NCBI GenBank assembly: GCA_900544595.1 | Contig: UQVQ01000002.1 | Location: 1 to 64,000 of the forward strand | DNA from: an uncultured Bacillota bacterium | Lineage (GTDB): Bacteria > Bacillota > Clostridia > Christensenellales > UBA1242 | DNA: 64,000 bases | Reading direction: 5' to 3' | Shown here: in pieces, positions 1 to 8,301 of the stretch | How the letters are laid out: each line of letters begins with the position of its first letter | How positions within the stretch are numbered: position 1 is the first letter of the stretch | Translations under genes and position numbers: made by a program | Notes under the pieces: model-generated | Told to the model about the DNA's origin: nothing | The model's database searches: none | The model's input: only the letters and a program-made list of their open reading frames with translations

Positions 1-1
1 C

Positions 2-397
2 CCCCCCCGCCGTGAATATGGCTCGCTTATTGCTTTCGAAACCGGCGAGGCAATTGTTTATGGACTTTTCAATGCGCAAGAACGTGGTGACCTTTTCATA
101 ACCCCAGGAACACAAGTTTATGCTGGAATGGTTGTTGGACAAAATCCAAAAGGCGACGACATTTGCGTTAACGTTTGCAAGAAAAAACACCTTTCAAACT
201 GCCGAAGTTCAGGTTCCGACGAAGCTCTTCGCTTAATCCCACCAAGAATTATGACTCTTGAAGATTGCATTGAATTCTTGTGCGACGACGAACTTTTGGA
301 AGTAACCCCAAAAAGCATACGAATTCGTAAAAAAGAACTCGACCATAATATGCGTCTTCGTCAAAAAGCAAAAGAACTCGGCTTAAATAATAAATAA
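2..397 (+). CDS. typA: TypA/BipA ribosome-associated GTPase, C-terminal fragment
   Basis: The window begins inside this gene. Reading is open from base 2 and gives the last 131 residues, ending in TAA. The segment GSLIAFETGEAIVYGL, followed by the AQERGDLFITPGT stretch and the LRLIPPRIMTLEDCIEFL stretch, is the conserved C-terminal part of TypA/BipA, the translational GTPase related to EF-G that binds 70S ribosomes and helps 50S maturation under stress. The basic tail IRIRKKELDHNMR is typical. The GTPase domain lies left of the window. A hairpin with a T-run follows at once. The first eight bases are a C homopolymer, so the first two or three residues may be unreliable. Confidence 0.93.
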   Translation, partial: PPRREYGSLIAFETGEAIVYGLFNAQERGDLFITPGTQVYAGMVVGQNPKGDDICVNVCKKKHLSNCRSSGSDEALRLIPPRIMTLEDCIEFLCDDELLEVTPKSIRIRKKELDHNMRLRQKAKELGLNNK

Positions 398-401
398 GAA
401 T

Positions 402-429
402 AAAAATAAGGTTTTTTGCCTTATTTTTT
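402..429 (+). terminator. Rho-independent terminator of typA
   Basis: AAATAAGG and CCTTATTT arms around a T-rich loop, followed by more T, starting five bases after the typA stop. Confidence 0.7.
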
Positions 430-480
430 ATTATCTAATTTAATTTTTTATTGCTTAAAACTCTAATTAAATAAATATTT

Positions 481-2568
481 TTAATTTTTTTTGCATTTAT
501 TGCAATTTTTGCAGTTATTTCCAAAACTGCAATATTTTTTTTGCTTAACTCGATTAACAACAAAAACTATTGAACAAGAAATTGCAACCGCTGCAAGGAA
601 AATCCAAATTGAATTAAGAGCCCCAACAATTTCAATAAGACGATATATATTAAATGAAATTAAAGCAAGAACATATGCAACAGCAAACTGGATTACAATT
701 GAAATCCAAGTCCATTTCCTTCCAATTTCTTTCTTGAAAACCGAAATTGTTGCCAAACATGGCGAATATAAAAGACAAAAAACCATAAACGACAGTGCGC
801 TTGCAGGAGTGAAACAAACCGCAGCAGAAGGATCCATAATTGAGCGCATTGTTTGATTATTCAAACTGTCGCCCGAAACATTAACCCCGTTAAACATCGC
901 AATTGAGCTAACAATAATTTCTTTTGCGGCAAGCCCCGCAATAAGCGCCGAAGTTGCGCCCCAATTCCCAAATCCAAGCGGAATGAAAATTGGTGCTAAA
1001 AACCCTCCAATTGTTTCAAGTATACTTGTTCCGCCCTGCGTTGGAACAAATTTGAATCCAAACGAAAAACTTTGAAAAATCCAAACAATAATGTTAAGGG
1101 AGAAAATCACTGTTCCAATTCGAACAAGGAAAAGTTTAACATTTTCCCAAAGGATTTTTAAAACACGCTTAATTGACGGAATTCGATATGCCGGAAACTC
1201 CAAAATGAAAGACTGTTCTTTGCTTTTAAGCGCTTTCTTTTCCAAAATTAAACTAAGAAGAATTGCAACAACAGCCCCAAGCATATAAAGCCCGAAAACA
1301 ACAAAAATGTTTGTTGCGCCAAAGAATGCCCCGCCAATAACAGCGTAAATTGGGAGTTTTGCGCTGCAACTCATATACGGCGTTAAAAGCGCTGTTTTAA
1401 TTTTTGCGTTCTTATCCTCCATATTTCTCGCCGTAAGAGCCGCCGTTGTTGAACAGCCAAAGCCCATAAGAAGCGAATACACACTTTTCCCGCTTAACCC
1501 AACTTTCGCAAAAATGTCTTCAAACAAAAATGCAACGCGCGCAAGATATCCGCTGTCCTCAATTAAAGAAAGAAAAAAGAAAAGCAAAATAACTTGCGGC
1601 AAAAACGAAAGAATGCTTCCAACGCCGCCAATAATTCCTGTTTCAACAAAGTCAACAATCCAAGCAATGCTGCAAACACTTTTAAGAGAAGAAACAATTT
1701 GCCCGCCAATTATGTCCTGAACAAGAGTTCGAAGAAGGTTTGAAAGCCATGCCCCAAGCGAGAAAAAAGTTAAATAGAAAACAAGAAATAAAATTCCAAA
1801 AAAAATTGGGAGTGCCAAATATTTGTTTAAGAAAATTTTATCAAGTTTTGACGAACCATATGCACTTTCATTTGTTTTGGAATTAAAAAAAGAATTTATA
1901 TATTTAAATTTTTTTGAATTTTCTTCTTCATAATTTAAATTATTATTTTTTTCATATTTTTGCTTAATTTTTTCTAAATTAACATTTTTTTTTGCATTTT
2001 TAATTTTATTTAATTCTTTTTTAAATAAAATAATATCTTTTTTATTTTCAGCATTTCCAATAAAATAATTTAATTTTAATTTATTTAAAGCATTTTTTGT
2101 TTCAATTATTTTTTTTGCTAATTTTTTGTCTTTTTTGTTAACATTTTTAAATGTGTTAACAAAAACAATAACATTTGAAATTTCTTGAAGTTGAAGAGTT
2201 AAAAATAAATTGCGTTTTAAATTGTTAATGTCGCATATGTTTATAATTTGATATGTTGAATTTTTAAAAATATATTCGCTTGCAACCTCCTCCTCATAAC
2301 TAAGCGGCGTTAAAGAGTATAGCCCCGGAAGGTCAACAAGAACATAGGTTTTCCCCATTGAAGTGAATTGTTTTTCTTTTTCGCTAACTGTAACCCCATG
2401 CCAATTCCCAACATGTTCGTTTGAGCGAGTTAAAGAATTAAACAAAGTTGTTTTCCCCGTGTTCGGATTTCCAACAAGCAAAAGTTTTTCTTCCAAACTT
2501 TGAGTTCTAATGCTTGTTTTCTTTGCAAGCCAAGCGGCAAGCGGATTGTTAATTTTCCTTATGTTCAT
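481..2568 (-). CDS. feoB: Ferrous iron transporter FeoB, degenerate G domain
   Basis: 695-residue FeoB, the membrane Fe(II) permease with an N-terminal GTPase domain. G1 is GNPNTGKT (residues 33-40), G2 is the Thr of HGVTV (about 60) and G3 is DLPG (79-82). About ten membrane segments follow from residue 250, including the conserved GFGCSTTAALTAR and YMSCSAKLP gate motifs. The C-terminus is a Cys-rich tail with CKNCNKCKK. Oddly, the G4 motif, NxxD in the family, is replaced by NTFK near 138-141. G5 is also unrecognisable, and residues 140-235 are a Lys/Asn-rich stretch encoded by extremely AT-rich DNA. The start overlaps feoA by 4 bases (ATGA), so the two are translationally coupled. Family assignment is secure; nucleotide specificity is uncertain. 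Confidence 0.95.
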   Translation of the reverse strand: MNIRKINNPLAAWLAKKTSIRTQSLEEKLLLVGNPNTGKTTLFNSLTRSNEHVGNWHGVTVSEKEKQFTSMGKTYVLVDLPGLYSLTPLSYEEEVASEYIFKNSTYQIINICDINNLKRNLFLTLQLQEISNVIVFVNTFKNVNKKDKKLAKKIIETKNALNKLKLNYFIGNAENKKDIILFKKELNKIKNAKKNVNLEKIKQKYEKNNNLNYEEENSKKFKYINSFFNSKTNESAYGSSKLDKIFLNKYLALPIFFGILFLVFYLTFFSLGAWLSNLLRTLVQDIIGGQIVSSLKSVCSIAWIVDFVETGIIGGVGSILSFLPQVILLFFFLSLIEDSGYLARVAFLFEDIFAKVGLSGKSVYSLLMGFGCSTTAALTARNMEDKNAKIKTALLTPYMSCSAKLPIYAVIGGAFFGATNIFVVFGLYMLGAVVAILLSLILEKKALKSKEQSFILEFPAYRIPSIKRVLKILWENVKLFLVRIGTVIFSLNIIVWIFQSFSFGFKFVPTQGGTSILETIGGFLAPIFIPLGFGNWGATSALIAGLAAKEIIVSSIAMFNGVNVSGDSLNNQTMRSIMDPSAAVCFTPASALSFMVFCLLYSPCLATISVFKKEIGRKWTWISIVIQFAVAYVLALISFNIYRLIEIVGALNSIWIFLAAVAISCSIVFVVNRVKQKKYCSFGNNCKNCNKCKKN

Positions 2569-2807
2569 TTCCCCGCCTCCAAAACTTTAACGCAACTTGC
2601 AATTGTTGAGCGAAGGGAAATCGTGCACCCCTCAATTTCAAGAAGGACAGTTTTTTTAAGTGCGGAAAAACAAGAAACGCGAATTTTTGCGCCTTTATAA
2701 AACCCAAGTTCGCTAAGTCGTCTTGCAACTCCAACGCTCTCGCACTCAATTTTTTCGATTAAATATTTCCGATTTCGATCGCATTCACAAAGCGAAATAA
2801 GTTCCAT
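2565..2807 (-). CDS. feoA: FeoA SH3-like iron transport accessory protein
   Basis: 80-residue SH3-like protein with the FeoA pattern: GVARRLSELGFYKGAKIRV followed by a beta-rich half that ends at the feoB start. FeoA acts in the cytoplasm at FeoB and is thought to modulate its activity. It is the first gene of a two-gene minus-strand operon and its TGA stop overlaps the feoB ATG. A possible -10 (TAGAAT) sits five bases before the ATG, with no Shine-Dalgarno at normal distance. No Fur- or DtxR-like operator was recognised upstream. Confidence 0.9.
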   Translation of the reverse strand: MELISLCECDRNRKYLIEKIECESVGVARRLSELGFYKGAKIRVSCFSALKKTVLLEIEGCTISLRSTIASCVKVLEAGK

Positions 2808-2917
2808 AGTTTATTCTATGAGTAAACTTCTCCCAAAATGAAATTTCTTTTGGAAAATGCTTGTTTTTTGGAATTCATTGTGGTAAATTATACCTAGATA
2901 TTGAAAAGAGGTGCATC

Positions 2918-3361
2918 ATGAAATGTATATATTGTGGATATTTTGACAGCAAGGTTATCGATTCCCGTTCAACCGACGAGTCAAATTCAATTCGTCGCCG
3001 TCGCGAATGCTTAAATTGTGGAAAGAGATTCACAACATATGAAACCGTTGAAACAACTCCAATTTTGGTTGTTAAATCGGACGGAAGCCGCCAAACTTTC
3101 GACCCTGAAAAAATTAAAAAAGGAATCATCAAAGCGTGCGAAAAACGCCCTGTTAGCATAAGTCAAATTGACGAAGTTGTTATGGACATTGAAAAAACAT
3201 TAACAAATTCGCTTAATCAAGAAGTAAGTTCGAACGAAATTGGCGAACTTGTTATGAAGAAACTTAAAGAACTTGACGAAATTGCCTACATACGTTTTGC
3301 TTGTGTCTATCGCAAATTTGAAGACGTTTCAAACTTAATTAACTTCCTTCAAACTCTTTAA
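2918..3361 (+). CDS. nrdR: Transcriptional repressor NrdR
   Basis: 147 residues, the usual NrdR length. A zinc ribbon uses Cys3, Cys6, Cys31 and Cys34 (MKCIYCGYF ... ECLNCGKRF) and is followed by an ATP-cone domain that senses ATP/dATP. NrdR represses ribonucleotide reductase genes by binding NrdR boxes. The ATG at 2918 is chosen over an upstream in-frame ATG because it follows AAAAGAGGTG and places the zinc ribbon at residue 3. A weak TTGTTT with a poor -10 lies near 2861-2893. It is divergent from feoAB. No nrd genes are in the window. Confidence 0.96.
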   Translation: MKCIYCGYFDSKVIDSRSTDESNSIRRRRECLNCGKRFTTYETVETTPILVVKSDGSRQTFDPEKIKKGIIKACEKRPVSISQIDEVVMDIEKTLTNSLNQEVSSNEIGELVMKKLKELDEIAYIRFACVYRKFEDVSNLINFLQTL

Positions 3362-3370
3362 TTAAAAATA

Positions 3371-3393
3371 AAAAACCGTAGGTTGCGGTTTTT
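3371..3393 (+). terminator. Terminator of nrdR
   Basis: AAAAACCG / CGGTTTTT hairpin followed by a T-rich run, ten bases after the nrdR stop. Confidence 0.85.
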
Positions 3394-3477
3394 ATTTTTT
3401 TATGCATTGTCGAAAATTGTTTAATAGTGTTATTTTTTGCATTTTAATCATATATACATATTAAAAAGGAACAAAGT

Positions 3478-3768
3478 TTGGAATCCTCATTTTTAGATTT
3501 AAGATGCAAAGAAGTTATAAACATTGTTGACGGAACGCGCCTTGGGCACATTGTTGACATTGTTATTTCGCTTCCAACAAGTCAAATAAGCGGAATTGTT
3601 GTTCCTGGAAACAAATCCATTTTTGGATTTTTAAAAGGCGGGAACGACCTTTTTATCCCATTTTCTCAAATTTGCAAAATTGGAGAAGACGCAATTCTTG
3701 TTGAGCTTTACGGAGTTAACACCCCAACGTCAAGAGCCTACGACTTTAAAGCGCAAAATAAATCTTAA
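3478..3768 (+). CDS. YlmC/YmxH-type PRC-barrel protein
   Basis: 96-residue single-domain protein. The opening (LRCKEVINIVDGTRLG) and the IVVPGNKSIFGFLKGGNDLFIP stretch match the YlmC/YmxH PRC-barrel family, which is common in endospore formers and often annotated as a sporulation protein, although its molecular role is unknown. The start is TTG at 3478, preceded by AAAAAGGAAC at the right distance; no ATG lies nearby. It is a single-gene unit that ends one base from the convergent RNase J gene, leaving no room for a separate terminator. Confidence 0.85.
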   Translation: MESSFLDLRCKEVINIVDGTRLGHIVDIVISLPTSQISGIVVPGNKSIFGFLKGGNDLFIPFSQICKIGEDAILVELYGVNTPTSRAYDFKAQNKS

Positions 3769-3769
3769 A

Positions 3770-5674
3770 TTATGCCATAAGCAAGATTGTTAAAATCATT
3801 GGACGGCGTTTAGTTCTTTTGAAAATAAAATTCGAAAGAACTTTTTTAACATTTGCCTTAATTTCATTAGGGTCGAACGAGCGCAAATCTTGCTCGCGAA
3901 GAGCGGAGGCAATAACTGTTCGAGCATCTTGAGTGAACGCTTCGGACTCCTTATCATAAACAACTCCTCTTGTTATTATGAAAGGTTCAAAACCTGCTCC
4001 GCCAGAAAGCGAACTCATATTAAGAACAACAACACAGAAACCTTCTTCCGAAAGTTGTTTTCTTTCTTTCAAAACTGAACTTCCCATATCTCCAAGCCCA
4101 GAACCGTCAACAAGTCGAATTCCTGCTGTAACATAACCCGCTTGTTTGATATAGTTTTCGCCCATTTCAACTTGCATTCCAAGTTCTGGCAAAATTATGT
4201 CGCGCGCGTTCATTCCCATTCCAATTGCAAGTTCCTTATGTTGTTTAAGGTGGCGATATTCTCCGTGAATTGGAATGAAGAATTTAGGATTTGTTAACGC
4301 GTGAATTGTTTTAAGTTCTTCTTGACAAGCGTGCCCCGAAGCGTGGACATCGGCAAGTTCGTCGTAGATAACATCAGCACCCTTTTTGAAAAGTTCGTTG
4401 ATAACATTATAAACTGCTTTTTCGTTTCCTGGAATTGGAGAAGCAGAGAAAATAACAACATCGCCTTCGCCAAGTTTAACCTTGTTAAATTCGCCATGAG
4501 CCATGCGTGTTAGCGCACTAAGAGGTTCGCCCTGGCTTCCCGTGCAAAGAATTAAAAGTTCGCCATCGGCATATTTGTCGATTTTGTCCATTTCAATTAT
4601 GTTATTTCTGTCATACGAAATTTCGCCAATTTTTGCTGCTGCCTCTGTAACATTGATCATACTTCGCCCAGCAAAAGCAACCTTTCTCTTAAATTTTTCT
4701 GCAAGCCAAAGAAGTTGTTGAAGGCGATGGACATTCGATGCAAAAGTTGCAACAAAAAGTCGTTTTCCTTTAAACTTATCAAAAAGCGTTTCAAGAGTTT
4801 TTCCAACGTTCGACTCACTCATCGAGTAACCCTTTCTGCAAACGTTTGTGCTTTCGCAAAGAAGAAGGTTAACGCCCTTTTTCCCAAGTTCGCCAAAGCG
4901 AGTTAAATCTGTCATAACACCGTCGATTGGCGCAAAATCAATTTTGAAATCTCCCGTGTGGATAATATTTCCGCATGGGGTTGAAATTGAAAGCGCAAGC
5001 GAGCCTGCAATTGAATGGCTAACTTTAATGAATTCAACTTGGAAATTCCCAATTTTTAAAAGGTTTTTAGGTTTAACGCAAACGCCTTTATATTCAATTT
5101 TATGTTCTTGCATTTTGTTATCTAAAAGCGCAAGGGTCATTGCTGTTCCATAAACAGGAACTTTAAGTTCGTTCAAGATGTATGGAAGTCCGCCAATATG
5201 GTCTTCATGGCCGTGGGTTAAAAGAATTCCCTTAACTTTCGATTTGTTTGCAAGAAGATAGGAAATGTCTGGAACAACAAGATCAATTCCAGGGAACTCG
5301 CCTGTTGGGAAAGAAAGCCCGCCGTCGATAACAATAATTTCATTGTCATATTCAATTGCGGTCATATTTTTTCCAATTTCGCCAACTCCTCCAAGGAAAG
5401 TTATTTTAACTGGCTTTTTCGAACTTTTTTTAGGAGCAACTTCAACATTTAAAGTTGGTTTTTCTTCTTCCTTAACTGTTTTTTTCGAAACAACATTTTG
5501 TTTTGTTTCCTGTCCTTGTTGCTTTAAAGGTCTTTTTTGTTTTTCGCCAGAAAAAGGCTTTTCCTGAACTTTTTTCTTTTGAATTTGTTTTAAGTCTTTT
5601 GAACCAATTGTCTTTTTTGAAGGTTTAACATCTTTTCTTGTTTCATTTGTTTGTTTTTTTTCAGTTTTTTCCAT
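3770..5674 (-). CDS. rnj: Ribonuclease J
   Basis: 634 residues. Metallo-beta-lactamase plus beta-CASP RNase with 5'-3' exo- and endonuclease activity, central to mRNA turnover and rRNA maturation. The metal-binding motif HGHEDH is at 154-159; HSIAGSLAL, HTGDFKID, the CESTNV region and the beta-CASP motifs HASGHACQEE and IPIHGEYRHL follow. The first 85 residues or so are an added Lys/Gln-rich basic extension before ITFLGGVGEIGKN, where most RNase J proteins begin; it may bind RNA or ribosomes (inference). An AAAGGA Shine-Dalgarno precedes the ATG. Only one RNase J paralogue is visible here, so J1 versus J2 is not assigned. Confidence 0.95.
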   Translation of the reverse strand: MEKTEKKQTNETRKDVKPSKKTIGSKDLKQIQKKKVQEKPFSGEKQKRPLKQQGQETKQNVVSKKTVKEEEKPTLNVEVAPKKSSKKPVKITFLGGVGEIGKNMTAIEYDNEIIVIDGGLSFPTGEFPGIDLVVPDISYLLANKSKVKGILLTHGHEDHIGGLPYILNELKVPVYGTAMTLALLDNKMQEHKIEYKGVCVKPKNLLKIGNFQVEFIKVSHSIAGSLALSISTPCGNIIHTGDFKIDFAPIDGVMTDLTRFGELGKKGVNLLLCESTNVCRKGYSMSESNVGKTLETLFDKFKGKRLFVATFASNVHRLQQLLWLAEKFKRKVAFAGRSMINVTEAAAKIGEISYDRNNIIEMDKIDKYADGELLILCTGSQGEPLSALTRMAHGEFNKVKLGEGDVVIFSASPIPGNEKAVYNVINELFKKGADVIYDELADVHASGHACQEELKTIHALTNPKFFIPIHGEYRHLKQHKELAIGMGMNARDIILPELGMQVEMGENYIKQAGYVTAGIRLVDGSGLGDMGSSVLKERKQLSEEGFCVVVLNMSSLSGGAGFEPFIITRGVVYDKESEAFTQDARTVIASALREQDLRSFDPNEIKANVKKVLSNFIFKRTKRRPMILTILLMA

Positions 5675-5797
5675 AAATTTTTCCTTTATAAATATATATT
5701 TAAAGCAAAAAAGATTGCTTTATTTCCAACCATAAATCAGCATTAAAAATGCATTTATCTTTTGAATTTTCAAAAATTTTTTTAAATTTAAAGCAAG

Positions 5798-6736
5798 TTA
5801 AATAATTTGTTTAACTTTTCTAAATGAATCGCTTTCTTCCAAACGTTTTGGCGAAAGAATTGTGTCAAGGTCAACATAATATCTCATTCCTTGGCTTCCA
5901 AAGAACATAACCATTTCAAAAACATAGAAGAAAACAGCAAAGAACGGAATTAAAATTGGGGAGGCAAACGTTCCGAAAAGATATATAATTCCAACGCAAA
6001 GAAGCATTATAACAAGCGCATTCGAGAATATCCTTGAAAATCTTCTCATAACTGCCTTAAGCCCCTTTGCAAATCCTTTAAACATATTGCAGTCGTAAAC
6101 AACAATTGCTGGCATCCAACCTGCAAAAAAGGTCTTTTTAAGAGCCATAAGCGTTATTAAAACAGCAACAACAATAAGAGGCATAAAGTAAACTATAGCC
6201 CCGCCAACAAGGCTTAAACGAAGTGTTAAAACAATTAAGGTCACAATTAAAAGATTAACAGGAAGCATAACAAGATTTTTGAAAAGTTGGAATCTTGCGC
6301 TTCTTGCAAAATATTTCATATACGAGCCAACAAAAGAATATCTTGTTAAACTCGACATATATCCAAACAAAGTTTGCCCAACAGCGAGATCTGCAAGACC
6401 AAGAAGAACTGGGAAAATATATAGGACTATGAAACATAAGTAAAGCGCAACCCAGGTTTTTGTTGCAAAAAACTCAAAAAATAGGGTTAAAAAGTTTGTA
6501 ACAACCGTGTTAAGATCAACAATTAAATCAAAAGGATTAACCGAAACATTAAATTTTGTTAAAAGAACGCCAATGTCGCTAAGCGTTCCGCTTGCATTAA
6601 AAAACTCACCAATTGTTCCAAAAAAAGGCGCAATCAACCCAATTGTGATTCCTGTAACAAGAATGTAATAAAGAATTAACTTCCAAACAATTGAGAAGTT
6701 TGCAGCAACTAATTTGCATGAGTTTTTAAACATCAT
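5798..6736 (-). CDS. Integral membrane protein, unknown function
   Basis: 312 residues with about five or six hydrophobic segments, near 15-40, 100-130, 160-185, 185-205 and 245-285, and a charged C-terminal tail. No enzymatic motif was seen. Its ATG overlaps the stop of the preceding PucR-HTH gene by 4 bases, so the two are translationally coupled, and an ABC-type ATPase lies just upstream on the same strand. It could be the membrane partner of that ATPase, but the fold does not look like a standard ABC permease; this is inference only. It runs toward the RNase J gene with a 120-base gap. Confidence 0.75.
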   Translation of the reverse strand: MMFKNSCKLVAANFSIVWKLILYYILVTGITIGLIAPFFGTIGEFFNASGTLSDIGVLLTKFNVSVNPFDLIVDLNTVVTNFLTLFFEFFATKTWVALYLCFIVLYIFPVLLGLADLAVGQTLFGYMSSLTRYSFVGSYMKYFARSARFQLFKNLVMLPVNLLIVTLIVLTLRLSLVGGAIVYFMPLIVVAVLITLMALKKTFFAGWMPAIVVYDCNMFKGFAKGLKAVMRRFSRIFSNALVIMLLCVGIIYLFGTFASPILIPFFAVFFYVFEMVMFFGSQGMRYYVDLDTILSPKRLEESDSFRKVKQII

Positions 6737-7083
6737 TTTTTGTTTACCACCATTTTATAAATTTCCAACATGTTAACAAAAAGAACGCAATCTTCAAATT
6801 TTTTAAGGTCGAGCCCAATTGTGCTGTTAATTTTTTCAATTCGATAGATAAGGGTGTTTCTGTGCATATAAGAATTTGTTGAGGCTTGCGCAAGGTTTAA
6901 GTTCCCGCAAAGGAATGCTTTTGCAGTTTCGCAAAGAGCCTCATTTTCAAGAATTTTAATAAGTTCCTTGTTTTTAAAAAATCTTTTATATTCAACAATT
7001 TTAAGTTTTTTTCCAACAACACGCTCTGTTGAAAAAAGATCTCTGTTCGATTGAATTGTGAAAATAGCATTTTCGTTTTTCAT
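6733..7083 (-). CDS. Small PucR/CdaR-type helix-turn-helix protein
   Basis: 116 residues. The C-terminal half (residues 55-110: NLNLAQASTNSYMHRNTLIY, then the IGLDLKKFEDCVLF stretch) matches the PucR/CdaR C-terminal HTH, whose hallmark is HRNTLxYRxxKI. Full-length PucR-family regulators have about 300-500 residues with N-terminal sensor domains; only a short unrecognised N-terminus is present, so this is a minimal DNA-binding version. GGGAG precedes the ATG. It sits between the lone ATPase gene and the membrane protein gene and overlaps the latter. A role as regulator of this cluster is inferred from position. Confidence 0.8.
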   Translation of the reverse strand: MKNENAIFTIQSNRDLFSTERVVGKKLKIVEYKRFFKNKELIKILENEALCETAKAFLCGNLNLAQASTNSYMHRNTLIYRIEKINSTIGLDLKKFEDCVLFVNMLEIYKMVVNKK

Positions 7084-7125
7084 ATTGCTCCCAAATTTAA
7101 TTCAAGTTCTTTAAGTTTTCTTTTG

Positions 7126-7770
7126 CTATTCCGTAATTGAGCCAAGTTTAAACTTAATTGTTCGTTTTGTCAAGTCCTTGGCAACAGAAGGCGATGTTGT
7201 TGCAATAACAGTTGTAACCTTGTTTTGAAGGAATTGTTTTTTAATTAGTTCGCAAATTTTTTCATACTCTTCTTGCGAAAGTTTTTCAAAAATATTGTCG
7301 ATTAAAACAAGTTCAATTTCCCTAAGCGAAAGACGAGCAATTGAAAGAATATATTTTTCGAAAAGTGAAAGATTTTTAACTTTTTCATCTCTAAACTTTT
7401 CAAGGTTATACTCAATTAAAAGTTTGTTAATTTTTTCTTCTCTTTGCGACTTGTTAATTTTTCTTGATTTCAAAAGCGCTTGAAGATTTTGATAAACTGT
7501 TTTTTTCTCGAAGAAAACAGGCGCAGCGGGAATATATCCCATGTTAACATCAAGCGAAAAATCAACCTTTTTAAGCGGAATGTCTTTAATGTAAACCTCG
7601 CCCGTGAAATCTTTTTCAAGTTTACATAAAACACGAAGAAGAGTTGTTTTTCCGCTGTGCTCTTCGCCAAGAAGCGCAACTGCCTCCCCTTTCTTAATTT
7701 CAAGGTTAACATCGTAAAGCGCATAGAATTCTTTTGTGAATTTAAGGCTTAGGTTTTTAACAAGAATCAT
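7126..7770 (-). CDS. ABC-type ATPase with degenerate motifs
   Basis: 214-residue stand-alone nucleotide-binding domain. Its order matches an ABC ATPase, but key motifs are eroded. The P-loop is GEEHSGKT, with His where the family has the second Gly. The signature LSGGQ is LSLFE. Walker B is LVLIDN, with Asn in place of the catalytic Glu. The switch His is not obvious: TVIATTSP stands near it. No permease lies next to it. It may be a non-hydrolysing or regulatory NBD, or work with a paralogue elsewhere. GAGAGGG precedes the ATG and a TTGATT-N17-TATAGT promoter lies upstream. The PucR-HTH gene follows after 42 bases. Confidence 0.85.
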   Translation of the reverse strand: MILVKNLSLKFTKEFYALYDVNLEIKKGEAVALLGEEHSGKTTLLRVLCKLEKDFTGEVYIKDIPLKKVDFSLDVNMGYIPAAPVFFEKKTVYQNLQALLKSRKINKSQREEKINKLLIEYNLEKFRDEKVKNLSLFEKYILSIARLSLREIELVLIDNIFEKLSQEEYEKICELIKKQFLQNKVTTVIATTSPSVAKDLTKRTIKFKLGSITE

Positions 7771-7794
7771 TTTCCCTCTCTTTTGGTTAATATA

Positions 7795-7823
7795 ACTATA
7801 ACCCTATTTTCAAAAAAAATCAA
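7795..7823 (-). promoter_or_regulatory. Promoter of the ABC-ATPase/PucR-HTH/membrane-protein cluster
   Basis: TTGATT (-35, 7818-7823) and TATAGT (-10, 7795-7800) separated by 17 bases on the minus strand. Confidence 0.6.
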
Positions 7824-7829
7824 CAAAAA

Positions 7830-7850
7830 AAAGGGAACAGCCGTCCCTTT
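7830..7850 (-). terminator. Terminator of the terL-downstream gene
   Basis: AAAGGGA / TCCCTTT stem with a run of T on the minus strand, 44 bases after the stop of the small HTH/membrane gene. Confidence 0.8.
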
Positions 7851-7893
7851 ATTGAAATTTTAATGCACATAAATTCAAATTTCCCAAAATCTG

Positions 7894-8301
7894 TCAAAAA
7901 ATTGCTCTAAGCAAAAGACCAACAACAAAACTTAAAACCGCTAAAAGCGCAGTTCGAAGAATAATCCACGAAGCGTGCAATCGTTCTTTTTGGGTGTCTT
8001 TTTTAAAAAGAAGCCCCTTTTCTTTAAGCGAAACACAAAACACGCTTCCTTTTTTGCTTTCACTTTGAACAAAATCAATAAGCCCCTCTTTTGAGAGCGA
8101 AATCATAATTTCGTTAAGTTCGCTTGTTGAAACAACATATTTTCTTTTTGCCAAAACATCAACAATTTCCTGCGACGAAAAAAGACGAGTTGTTGCCTTT
8201 TCGCCGTTTTCGCAGTTAGCAAAAATATATGACATAACAATTTTTTCTTTTCTGTCGAGCACTTTTCTATTATTCCCATTATTTGAACTTTTTAATTCCA
8301 T
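7894..8301 (-). CDS. Small winged-helix-like protein with C-terminal membrane anchor
   Basis: 135 residues from the in-frame ATG at 8301, preferred over upstream starts because the longer reading lies antisense-frame within the terminase gene and is Lys/Arg-rich noise. Residues 15-95 (DRKEKIVMSYIF ... LFSSQEIVDVLAK ... STSELNEIMISLSKEGLIDF) look like a winged helix-turn-helix; residues 113-133 are one hydrophobic segment (ILRTALLAVLSFVVGLLL). It overlaps the 3' end of the terminase gene by 23 bases, so the two are probably co-transcribed. It could be a tail-anchored DNA-binding protein; no family is recognised with confidence. Confidence 0.7.
   Translation of the reverse strand: MELKSSNNGNNRKVLDRKEKIVMSYIFANCENGEKATTRLFSSQEIVDVLAKRKYVVSTSELNEIMISLSKEGLIDFVQSESKKGSVFCVSLKEKGLLFKKDTQKERLHASWIILRTALLAVLSFVVGLLLRAIF

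Noticed and set aside
2820..2917. A Fur or DtxR operator upstream of feoAB
   Set aside because: No recognisable iron-box palindrome was found.
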